A stretch of 64,000 nt of DNA from Fontisphaera persica (lineage in GTDB: Bacteria; Verrucomicrobiota; Verrucomicrobiia; Limisphaerales; Fontisphaeraceae). Under the pieces are notes generated by a model. It was not told the origin of the DNA. It saw only the letters and a program-made list of their open reading frames with translations, and did not search any database. The position numbers and the translations under genes were made by a program. The stretch covers positions 4,278,001 through 4,342,000 of the forward strand of contig NZ_CP116615.1 of assembly GCF_024832785.1 (NCBI RefSeq), in the 5' to 3' direction. Shown piece by piece: positions 29,501-35,492 of this stretch. How positions within the stretch are numbered: the stretch's first letter is position 1; each line of letters starts with the position of its first letter.

Positions 29501-30584
29501 GCTGGAGCTGTATGGGCCGGATGTCACCCTGCGCCTGCGCAACGCCAATGACGCCGGCGGCGCCTTCGCCATCAACACTTTCTCCAGTCTGCAACTGGGC
29601 ATCTACGCGCCGCCCGGCGCCGCCTTTGGCATCGTGCCCGCCGGCGAGCGGAGGACGTTTTTCGCCATTGCCAACTCCGGCGTGGTCGGCTCCATGCGCG
29701 CCGCCCCCGGCAGCCCGGTCTTTCGCAACATTCTGGATGACGCCAACGGCAGCCTGGTGGTGGACGCCCAGGGATTGAACACCGGCTCGCTGGTGAATGG
29801 CTTGCGCTTGGGGGGCACGGCCAGCGGGGAAGGCATTGTTTCCAAGCGCACCAGCGGCGGCAACCAGTTTGGGCTGGACTTCCTCACCTCCTCGCAACCG
29901 CGCCTGAGCATTGCCGCCAATGGCAACGTCGGCATCGGCACCACCTCGCCCGGCGAGCGCTTCTGGGTGGAATCTCCCAATCAAACGGTGGCCGTAGTCC
30001 GCGGCACCAGCACCGGCGGCACCTGGCTGGGCCTGGAAAACGGCTCCGCCGGCGGCCAGCGCTGGTCCATCATCAGCACCGGCAGCGGCAACGGCGAAGG
30101 CCCGGGCCGCCTCCTCTTCTTCACCAGTCAATCCAGCTCCACCAAATTGCGCCTCGAACCCAACGGCGACCTGGTGGCCGCTGGCACGGTGACGGGCAGC
30201 TCGGACCGCGACCGCAAGGAAAATCTCGAAGCGGTGGAGCCGCTGGAGGTGCTGCGCAAAGTGGCGGGCCTTCGGCTGGCCACCTGGAATTACAAGGATG
30301 ACGAGGCGAAAACACGGCATTTGGGGCCAATGGCCCAGGACTTCTACGCGGCTTTCCAACTCGGCGCCGATGACAAACACATCGCCATGGTGGACGCTGA
30401 TGGCGTGGCGCTGGCGGCCATCCAGGGCCTGAATCAACTGGTGGCGGAGAAGGAGCAAAAAATCAACAATTTGCAGCAGGAAGTCGCCGCCTTGCGCGCC
30501 GCGCTGGCTGCGCAGGAAAAATCCGCCCGCCAGTGGGAAGAACGGTTGCAGGCCCTGGAGCAGCGGCTGAATGCCACGCCTTGA
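26571..30584 (+). CDS. trimeric-fibre-like protein with YadA-like head repeats and S74 self-cleaving chaperone domain
   Basis: A 1,337-residue exported protein; ATG 26571 starts the signal peptide (MKNAPSFLAAGWLCLTLAWPALA). Residues 20-130 form the FSYQGRL...YDLRFTLFDG...APYAMHA module seen at the front of many secreted Verrucomicrobiota fibres. Residues 385-465 and 560-765 are YadA/Hep-Hag-like head repeats (units such as TVGGGRANRAS). Coiled or shaft regions with repeated GxxGIGT motifs follow. From about residue 1208 comes a peptidase S74 intramolecular chaperone domain: SSDRDRKENLEAVEPLEVL carries the Ser and Lys expected for autocleavage, then LGPMAQDFYAAFQLG and a C-terminal coiled coil (NNLQQEVAALRAALAAQEK). 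By family knowledge, S74 domains trimerise phage tail spikes and then cleave themselves off. It probably shares an operon with the giant gene. Confidence 0.88.
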   Translation: MKNAPSFLAAGWLCLTLAWPALAQTTAFSYQGRLIENGFPANGLYDLRFTLFDGPTNAIPLTPPSQAAPVAVSGGLFQVVLDFGPGLFTGPERWLEVAVRPYGSTGPHVTLAPRQWITAAPYAMHAHTASNLLGRVSDTLLSSNIARLNAPATFTGTLTFNPSAGPPFAVGNTSRIANLNADMLDGLDSAAFARQSHQHSAADLTSGVLVDQRLSGNVALLNRAQTFTASNSFQGVLTATNLTNQIAGAFTGSGAGLSNLPAARLTGVLPEAAVPASVARLASNQTFTGALTFDPPTGPPFAVTRADVVANLNADLLDGLNATDFWRVGGNTNAGNPALLGTLDNAALELRVNNTAGLRLSPNPTGASLALNPDSNVIPSGVPGATIAGGSFNTATNNYAFIGAGSMNKAGGIVAAIAGGFNNQASGYAAAIPGGADNMAAGTTSLAAGSGARALHDGALVWSDRSSGLAFTSTAPHQVLFRAAGGMGIGTNAPQSALHVAGTVQATGLKLPAGAAAGAVLVSDADGVAGWQPPAVRAQTNATSPNLIGGHAANFVANGVVGATIGGGGNAVNSNQVTVSYGTIAGGRGNSVSGADGAVSGGLSNVVSGGAAAAGGGYLNTASGPFSTVSGGETNRATASHATVGGGRANRASEVGATVGGGHANQASGPSATIAGGTNNVVSLTGGAVGGGASNSVAGVYGTVAGGLANWANGSFAAVGGGWSNRAINTYATIPGGFNNSAEGLASFAAGAGARALHTTAFVWADNSTTTTFASTADHQFLIRASGGVGIGAAPVDAMLDVEGNLRINDGDLFLRGGSDRNHGFGWYGSGKPFATITPDGPVAYGWSGGALGTKSGGERIALAWNSSQQVGIGTTAPGNPLAVEGTGTALGGVAGFNEVVARFKRTGSGHTAVAVDALAGQDAVLYFSEDGVAKWNLRHDRDPDGAFQLRTPDGTIHWHVLPDGRMGMGTTTPGARLELYGPDVTLRLRNANDAGGAFAINTFSSLQLGIYAPPGAAFGIVPAGERRTFFAIANSGVVGSMRAAPGSPVFRNILDDANGSLVVDAQGLNTGSLVNGLRLGGTASGEGIVSKRTSGGNQFGLDFLTSSQPRLSIAANGNVGIGTTSPGERFWVESPNQTVAVVRGTSTGGTWLGLENGSAGGQRWSIISTGSGNGEGPGRLLFFTSQSSSTKLRLEPNGDLVAAGTVTGSSDRDRKENLEAVEPLEVLRKVAGLRLATWNYKDDEAKTRHLGPMAQDFYAAFQLGADDKHIAMVDADGVALAAIQGLNQLVAEKEQKINNLQQEVAALRAALAAQEKSARQWEERLQALEQRLNATP
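28245..28860 (+). repeat. YadA-like head repeats in the fibre gene
   Basis: About fourteen degenerate units of 13-15 residues with consensus (T/A)(V/I)(A/G)GGxxNxASGxxA. Examples are ATVGGGRANRASEVG, ATVGGGHANQASGPS and ATIAGGTNNVVS. A shorter block of the same type lies at about 27718-27930. Each block ends in a conserved ASFAAGAGARALHTTAFVW-like cap. Confidence 0.75.
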
Positions 30585-30587
30585 GCC

Positions 30588-31385
30588 TTAATCCAGCTTG
30601 CGAATCCGCACGTTTTTAATGGCGCCGGTGGTGGACCAGGCGGCAAAGCCGAACGGGCGCGACTCCTCGATTTCCCCCGGGCGCACATCAATCTTTTTCC
30701 CCTTGGTGTTCACATTGGCCACCTTTTTGTTGTCCACCCACGCCTCAATCTTGTCCGGCGTCACCCGCACGCGGAAGCGATACCACCGGCCATTTTCAAA
30801 CGCGATGAACTGGGTGGTTTCATTCTCCGAGGCGTCCATGCTGTCAATGCTCGAGATGCCCACCACCCCGCCGCCCCATCCGCCGGTGATTAACGTGCAA
30901 TGCGTCTCCCCCACCGGAAAAGTCAAACTGGCAAAGAAATCCGTGCCCGCAACCCGGCACCCTTCCCAGGTCACCTCATAATTCATGCGGGGGATGGGAT
31001 TGGTGTAGTTCACCCCGGTCATGATGCCCTCATGCAGGATGATTTTGCCGTCTTTGACCTCCACTTCTCCGTGTCCGGCAAACGGCGTGATTTTCCAGCC
31101 CTTGAGGCTTTGTCCGTCAAAAATCAATTCGCCTTCCTCCACTTCCTCTTCGGCCGGGGCCGGGGCGTTGGTGGCGCCCGCCACCGCCGGGGTGGGGCAC
31201 GTCCCGCAACCGGCGGCCGCCGCCTGGCCGCTCTTGCAGGGACAAGCGGCGCTCTTGCCGCTCTTGCAGCCGCCGCTGGTGCAAATTAAAACCAGGCTGA
31301 GGCCAAGACCCAGGGTGGGGAGAAAAAAGCGCGCCTTGCCTGCCCGAAATGGAAAACACCATGACATGCGTTTCATGGTGCCCAT
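30588..31385 (-). CDS. DUF1080 (3-keto-disaccharide hydrolase-like) exported protein with Cys-rich linker
   Basis: A 265-residue protein on the minus strand. ATG 31385 is chosen for a good Shine-Dalgarno (GGAGGAAGG about 5 nt upstream). The N-terminus is a signal sequence (ARFFLPTLGLGLSLVLICTSGGC) with a possible lipobox at SGGC. Then comes an unusual linker with seven Cys in about 25 residues (CKSGKSAACPCKSG, then CGTCP) and an acidic EEEVEEGE stretch. Residues 85-265 are a DUF1080 concanavalin-like fold: LIFDGQSLKGWKITPFAGHGEVEVKDGKI, then FENGRWYRFRVRVTPDKIEAWVDNKKVANV. Some members hydrolyse 3-keto-glycosides; others may only bind sugar. It converges with the fibre gene, with 3 nt between the stops. 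Confidence 0.82.
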   Translation of the reverse strand: MGTMKRMSWCFPFRAGKARFFLPTLGLGLSLVLICTSGGCKSGKSAACPCKSGQAAAAGCGTCPTPAVAGATNAPAPAEEEVEEGELIFDGQSLKGWKITPFAGHGEVEVKDGKIILHEGIMTGVNYTNPIPRMNYEVTWEGCRVAGTDFFASLTFPVGETHCTLITGGWGGGVVGISSIDSMDASENETTQFIAFENGRWYRFRVRVTPDKIEAWVDNKKVANVNTKGKKIDVRPGEIEESRPFGFAAWSTTGAIKNVRIRKLD

Positions 31386-31555
31386 CTTACCTTCCTCCCC
31401 GGCCAAGACCAAGCGCAAATGCAGTCGGGGCGCTGGCAGTTTTGGCGCCAGCCCGTCCCCTTTTCCCGGCGGCCCCAAAGCCCCCCGCTTTCTCCCCGCA
31501 GGCCGCGTGAGGGAGGGCCGCCCTTGAAGCGGCTGCCCGGGACACTTGGCAAACC

Positions 31556-31595
31556 GTAACATTTACGTAACAAATTAGACAAATTATCGTAACAT
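31556..31595 (+). promoter_or_regulatory. Pho-box-like array of four direct repeats
   Basis: Four 7-nt units begin at 31556, 31567, 31578 and 31589: GTAACAT, GTAACAA, GACAAAT, GTAACAT. They are separated by 4-nt spacers (TTAC, ATTA, TATC), an exact 11-nt period. PhoB-type response regulators bind 7-nt direct repeats with 4-nt AT-rich spacers, and the genes downstream encode phosphate uptake. The array ends 21 nt before the start codon and overlaps the promoter region, so either activation or repression is possible. Confidence 0.7.
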
Positions 31596-31602
31596 TAGTT
31601 TC

Positions 31603-31608
31603 TTAAAT
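31603..31608 (+). promoter_or_regulatory. -10 element of the phosphate operon
   Basis: TTAAAT lies 7 nt after the last Pho-box-like unit and ends 8 nt before ATG 31617. There is no recognisable -35 at 17 nt; the repeats occupy that place, as at PhoB-activated promoters. There is no Shine-Dalgarno, so the mRNA is predicted to be leaderless. Confidence 0.4.
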
Positions 31609-31616
31609 CTACAGCC

Positions 31617-32246
31617 ATGATTTCGATACAAAAACTTTTGGGCAAAGATGATGTTTTCTACAATTTGCTCGAAGCCAGCGCACAGGAAGGCCTGCACAGC
31701 GCCCAGGTGTTGACCCGCCTTCTGCGGCAGCCGCAACAGCCCACCCACTTGCAGGAATTCTCGGAATTTCGCCGCAACGATAAAAAAATCACCAAGGAAA
31801 TCGAGGAGAGGCTGGTCAAGACATTTGTCACAGCTTTGGAACGGGAAGATATCGAATCGTTGTCAAGCGCGCTGTATAAAATCCCCAAGACCATCGAAAA
31901 ATTTGCGGAACGTTATCTGCAAATCCAGGCGCTGGTGAAAGACCATGACTTCACCCCCATGGCCCGGCTGGTGGAGCGGGCGGCCACTCTGGTGGGGGAA
32001 ATGGTCAAGGCCTTGCGCCGCCATGCGCCGCTGGAGGAAATGAAGGATTTGAATGGCCGGTTGCAGGAGGTGGAGGGGGAGGCGGACAAATACCTGCTGG
32101 AGGTGTTCAAGGACTTGTACGGGGGCAAGTATGAGCCGTTGCAGGTGCTGGCCTTGAAAGAGCTGCATGAGCTGCTGGAAAAAACGGTGGACCGCTGCCG
32201 CGATGCGGGCAACACCGTCACCTACATTGTGTTGAAACATTCTTGA
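31617..32246 (+). CDS. DUF47 / PhoU-like phosphate transport regulator
   Basis: A 209-residue, all-helical cytoplasmic protein of the DUF47 (PhoU-like, Pit accessory) family. Typical segments are KDDVFYNLLEASAQEGLHSAQVL at the N-terminus, DKKITKEIEERLVKTFVTALEREDIESLSSALYKIPKTIEKFAERY in the middle, and ELLEKTVDRCRDAGNTVTYIVLKHS at the end. The acidic clusters that bind metal in PhoU proteins are present (REDIESL, DRCRDAGN). DUF47 genes very often precede pit; in Sinorhizobium meliloti this pair (orfA-pit) is under PhoB control. It starts 21 nt after the Pho-box-like array and is followed 71 nt later by the Pit gene. Confidence 0.93.
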   Translation: MISIQKLLGKDDVFYNLLEASAQEGLHSAQVLTRLLRQPQQPTHLQEFSEFRRNDKKITKEIEERLVKTFVTALEREDIESLSSALYKIPKTIEKFAERYLQIQALVKDHDFTPMARLVERAATLVGEMVKALRRHAPLEEMKDLNGRLQEVEGEADKYLLEVFKDLYGGKYEPLQVLALKELHELLEKTVDRCRDAGNTVTYIVLKHS

Positions 32247-32317
32247 ACCGCCTCCGGGCGATGGCGGGCCGGCCGGAGAGAACCCGGCGGCCCGCGGGAA
32301 ACAAATTGGGGTAACGC

Positions 32318-34051
32318 ATGGAACTGGTCATTGTGGTCATTCTGGTGGCGTTGATTTTCGAGTACATCAACGGATTTCACGACACCGCCAACTCCATTGC
32401 CACGGTGGTTTCCACCAAGGTGCTCACGCCGCGCCAGGCGGTGATTATGGCCGCCCTGGCCAACCTGGGCGGGGCGATGCTCGGCACGGCCGTGGCCAAG
32501 ACCATTTCCTCCGGCTTGATTGACAGCAAGGTGGTGACCGTCACCTCCGAGATGCTGGTTTGCGCCCTCCTGGGCGGGATTACCTGGAATCTGATTACCT
32601 GGTGGTTTGGCATGCCCTCCAGCTCCAGTCATGCGCTGATTGGCGGGTTGTGCGGCGCCGCCCTGGCCGGCGCCAAAGGCAACTGGCAGGCCATTATCTG
32701 GTCGCAGCCCAACCCCAGTGACTGGCTCAAGAGCGGCGGACTTTTGTACAAGGTGGTCATTCCCATGTTCAGCTCCCCCCTGGGCGGTTTTGTGCTGGGC
32801 TTCCTCATTATGGGCCTCCTTTATCTCCTGGTCACGCTGTTGCGGCTGACGCCGCGCATTGTCAATCTCACCTTCGGCAAGGCCCAAATCCTGAGCGCCG
32901 CCGCCATGGGGGTTATGCACGGCACCAATGACGCCCAGAAAACCATGGGCATCATTGCCCTGGCGCTCATGGCCGCCACCACCGCCGGCACTTTTGACCA
33001 ACTGCCCCGCTATTTGAACTGGCTGTATTATCCCACCACCACCCCCGTGGTGTACGAGGCCTTCAATCAACTGGGTGAAATGGCCCGCGACGGCCAGGGC
33101 CTGCCGCAAAACCTGCCTCACGCCGCCAGCGACTTCAAACATGCCGCCGAGAAAAACAACGCCAACGCCCAATATAATCTGGCGTTGCTTTACCTGGAGG
33201 GCCGCGGGGTCGAGGTCAACTACCGCCTGGCGGCCGAATGGCTCGAGCGCGCCGCCAAAAACCAGCATCGCCAGGCCCGGGAAAAACTGGCCGAGCTTTA
33301 TCAAAAAGGCATGGGAGTCCCCAAAGACGAAGCCCGGGCGGCGGCGTTGCTGGAAAATCTACCTCCCCCCTCCCCACCGTTCACCATTCCCCGGCGCAAA
33401 CTGGACGGCCAGCCCGCCGTGGAGGCCGAGGCCCTGGCCTGGCTCCAGGCACGGGTGGCCCGCAACAATGCCGAGGCCCAGTCCGTGCTGGCCGCGTGGT
33501 ACTGGCATGGGGTTGGGGGACTGCCCCAGGACCGCGCCCAGGCGGTGCGCTTGTGGCAGCAGAGTGCGCAACGCAATCATCCCGAAGCCCTCTACTGCCT
33601 GGGCGTGCTCCATCGGCACGGCGTGGAGTTGCCGCAGGATTTGCCGCAGGCAGTCCGCTATTTTCATCGGGCGGCGAAAATGGAGGGCATCAAGCTCTGG
33701 ATTAAAGTCGTTTGCGCCATCACCATGGCGGCCGGCACCGCCGCCGGCGGCTGGCGCATCATCAAAACGCTCGGCCATAAAATGGTGAAGCTGCAGCCCA
33801 TCAACGGCTTTGCCGCGGAAACCAGCTCGGCCACCATGATTTTTCTGGCCACCACTTTGGGCATTCCCGTCTCCACCACCCACAACATCTCCGCGGCCAT
33901 CATGGGCGTGGGTTGCGCCCGGCGCTTCAACGCCTTGCGCTGGACCGTGGTGGAGCGCATGGTCTGGGCATGGGTCCTGACCATTCCCATTTCCGGCGGC
34001 CTGGGATATTTGCTGTGCCGCCTGGGCCAGTGGGCCGGATGGATTCAGTAA
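32318..34051 (+). CDS. pit: Pit-family phosphate transporter with Sel1-repeat insertion
   Basis: A 577-residue inner-membrane protein. Residues 1-225 are the first PHO4 half (FEYINGFHDTANSIATVVSTKVL with the GFHDTANS signature; MPSSSSHALIGGL; MGVMHGTNDAQKTMGIIALAL). Residues 458-577 are the second half (LWIKVVCAITMAAGTAAGGWRIIKTLGHKM; GFAAETSSATMIFLATTLGIPVSTTH). Ordinary short Pit proteins (about 330 residues) join these halves by a short loop. Here about 210 residues are inserted, holding at least five Sel1-like repeats: about 247-282, 283-318, 319-349, 386-422 and 423-457, with units such as AQYNLALLYLEGRGVEVNYRLAAEWLERAAKN. Both transport signatures are intact, so proton- or sodium-driven phosphate uptake is expected. 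The insert would face the cytoplasm by Pit topology. GGGG near -9 is a weak ribosome site. Confidence 0.92.
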   Translation: MELVIVVILVALIFEYINGFHDTANSIATVVSTKVLTPRQAVIMAALANLGGAMLGTAVAKTISSGLIDSKVVTVTSEMLVCALLGGITWNLITWWFGMPSSSSHALIGGLCGAALAGAKGNWQAIIWSQPNPSDWLKSGGLLYKVVIPMFSSPLGGFVLGFLIMGLLYLLVTLLRLTPRIVNLTFGKAQILSAAAMGVMHGTNDAQKTMGIIALALMAATTAGTFDQLPRYLNWLYYPTTTPVVYEAFNQLGEMARDGQGLPQNLPHAASDFKHAAEKNNANAQYNLALLYLEGRGVEVNYRLAAEWLERAAKNQHRQAREKLAELYQKGMGVPKDEARAAALLENLPPPSPPFTIPRRKLDGQPAVEAEALAWLQARVARNNAEAQSVLAAWYWHGVGGLPQDRAQAVRLWQQSAQRNHPEALYCLGVLHRHGVELPQDLPQAVRYFHRAAKMEGIKLWIKVVCAITMAAGTAAGGWRIIKTLGHKMVKLQPINGFAAETSSATMIFLATTLGIPVSTTHNISAAIMGVGCARRFNALRWTVVERMVWAWVLTIPISGGLGYLLCRLGQWAGWIQ

Positions 34052-34148
34052 CACCGCGGCAGCCCAAACTCCCTGCTGCCAGGCAGCCCCCAAGAAAAAT
34101 CTGAGCTGCCAGGGACCAACAAGCATTCCCTGCCCCCGTCTCTCTCTG

Positions 34149-34177
34149 CCCGTCGCCGGTTGGACGGGATTTTTTTT
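34149..34177 (+). terminator. intrinsic terminator after the phosphate operon
   Basis: CCCGTC (34149-34154), an 8-nt loop and GACGGG (34163-34168) form a 6-bp GC-rich stem. It is followed by A and eight T (34169-34177). It lies 98 nt after the Pit stop codon, on the same strand. Confidence 0.8.
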
Positions 34178-34199
34178 GACCGCTTTTTGCCCTTCCCAT

Positions 34200-34228
34200 T
34201 TGCTCCGCGGGCGGGCGCGGATTATCTT
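34200..34228 (+). promoter_or_regulatory. possible promoter of the FIST gene
   Basis: TTGCTC (34200-34205), a 17-nt spacer and TATCTT (34223-34228) end 5 nt before GTG 34234. It fits the close -10/start arrangement seen elsewhere in the window; the -35 is weak. Confidence 0.35.
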
Positions 34229-34233
34229 CCTGC

Positions 34234-35421
34234 GTGCGAAATGAGTATTCCATTTCGGCCTACTTTCCGGGGCGATATGAAGAGCTGCGGCTTGCCGCGT
34301 GGGCGCAGGAGCTGCGGCAGCAGTTGAGCCGTCCGCCCACGCTGGGGCTGGTTTTTTTGAGTCCCGATTGGGCCGAGCATGCCGGTGAAGCGCTGGAACT
34401 GATTCAAGTGCATGCGCGGGTGCCCTTGCTGGCCGGCTGCAGCGGCATGGGGTTGATTGCCGGCTCCCGGGAATACGAGGACACCCCCGGCGCGGTGCTG
34501 GGCTTGTATCATTTGCCGGGCGCGACGGTGCGCGGCTTTCACCTGACCCAATCCCAGGTGCTGGAGGCCGACAACCGGCAATACTGGTATGCTGAGACCG
34601 GCATTGGCCGCGAACAAACCAACGGCTGGCTGGCTTTTGCGGACCCCTACACGTTGGATTCTGAAACCTGGCTCAAGCAATGGAATGAGGCCTATCCCGG
34701 CCTGCCGGTGGTGGGCGGCCTGGCCAGCGGAGTGCCCTCCCTGCGCAGCACGCAGGTGTACTTGAATAACCAGGCTTTCGATGACGGCGCGGTGGTGGTG
34801 TCCCTGGGTGGTGAAGTCAAGCTGGGCGCCGTAATCTCGCAGGGGTGCACCCCCATCGGCGAGCCTTGGACCATCACCCAAAGTGAACGCAATTTCATCC
34901 GCCAAATTGGCAACCGCCCGGCTTACAAAGTGTTGTTGGACACGTTTCACGCCCTGGATTTGGAGGAGCAAAAGAAGGCCCGCGGCAATTTGTTCATCGG
35001 CCTGGCCATGAGCGAGTATGTCGAGCAATTTCATCGGGGCGACTTCCTGATTCGCAATCTGCTCGGAGGCGATCCCAATTCCGGCGCGCTGGCGGTGGGG
35101 GCCTGGCCCCGCACCGGGCAGACCATCCAGTTTCAGCGCCGCGACGCCGAGGCGGCCACCGAGGACATGATTGCCCTCCTCACCCGCGCCCGGGAGATGT
35201 GGCAGGGGCACACCCTATATGGCGGGTGTTTGTTTGCCTGCAATGGCCGGGGAGTGGGCTTGTTTGGCGCGCCCGACCATGACGCCAATCTTGTGCAGCA
35301 ACACCTCGGGCCGCTGGGAGTGTCCGGCTTTTTCTGCAACGGTGAGATTGGCCCGGTGGGGCCGCGCAATTACCTCCACGGTTACACCGCCGCGGTGGGG
35401 GTTTTCATGAATCTCATTTAA
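34234..35421 (+). CDS. FIST-domain sensory protein
   Basis: A 395-residue cytoplasmic protein with FIST N (about residues 30-215) and FIST C (about 225-375) domains. The signatures visible are TLGLVFLSPDWAEHAGEALELI, PLLAGCSGMGLIAG, LPVVGGLASGVPS, DDGAVVVSLGG, the GYTAAVG end, and CLFACNGRGVGLFGAPDHDANLV. FIST proteins are thought to sense small ligands, perhaps amino acids, and are often fused or linked to signalling domains. Here it is a stand-alone protein with no chemotaxis, GGDEF or kinase gene beside it. The start is GTG 34234; no Shine-Dalgarno is present. The upstream terminator isolates it from the phosphate operon. Confidence 0.9.
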   Translation: MRNEYSISAYFPGRYEELRLAAWAQELRQQLSRPPTLGLVFLSPDWAEHAGEALELIQVHARVPLLAGCSGMGLIAGSREYEDTPGAVLGLYHLPGATVRGFHLTQSQVLEADNRQYWYAETGIGREQTNGWLAFADPYTLDSETWLKQWNEAYPGLPVVGGLASGVPSLRSTQVYLNNQAFDDGAVVVSLGGEVKLGAVISQGCTPIGEPWTITQSERNFIRQIGNRPAYKVLLDTFHALDLEEQKKARGNLFIGLAMSEYVEQFHRGDFLIRNLLGGDPNSGALAVGAWPRTGQTIQFQRRDAEAATEDMIALLTRAREMWQGHTLYGGCLFACNGRGVGLFGAPDHDANLVQQHLGPLGVSGFFCNGEIGPVGPRNYLHGYTAAVGVFMNLI

Positions 35422-35460
35422 TCGCCCGGCGCGCCTTTTTCGCGCATGAATTAAATAAAC

Positions 35461-35487
35461 TTCTCAGCTTTCACGTCGAATTAGACT
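35461..35487 (+). promoter_or_regulatory. weak candidate promoter of the DUF5916 gene
   Basis: TTCTCA (35461-35466), a 15-nt spacer and TAGACT (35482-35487) end 5 nt before ATG 35493. Both hexamers are poor matches. Confidence 0.25.
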
Positions 35488-35492
35488 ACATC

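Noticed and set aside
29124-30458. A 444-residue minus-strand frame opposite the fibre gene
   Set aside because: Its composition is that of a reverse complement of Gly/Ala/Asn-rich repeats; the plus strand encodes a clear S74 protein.
26571-30584. Possibility that the S74 fibre gene marks a prophage
   Set aside because: No capsid, terminase, integrase, lysis or tail genes lie around it. The protein has a secretory signal peptide, which phage fibres lack.
32318-34051. Possibility that the Pit gene is two genes or a misassembly with a Sel1 gene
   Set aside because: One continuous frame runs through both junctions with no shift. The insert lies exactly between two membrane segments, as a tolerated loop insertion would.
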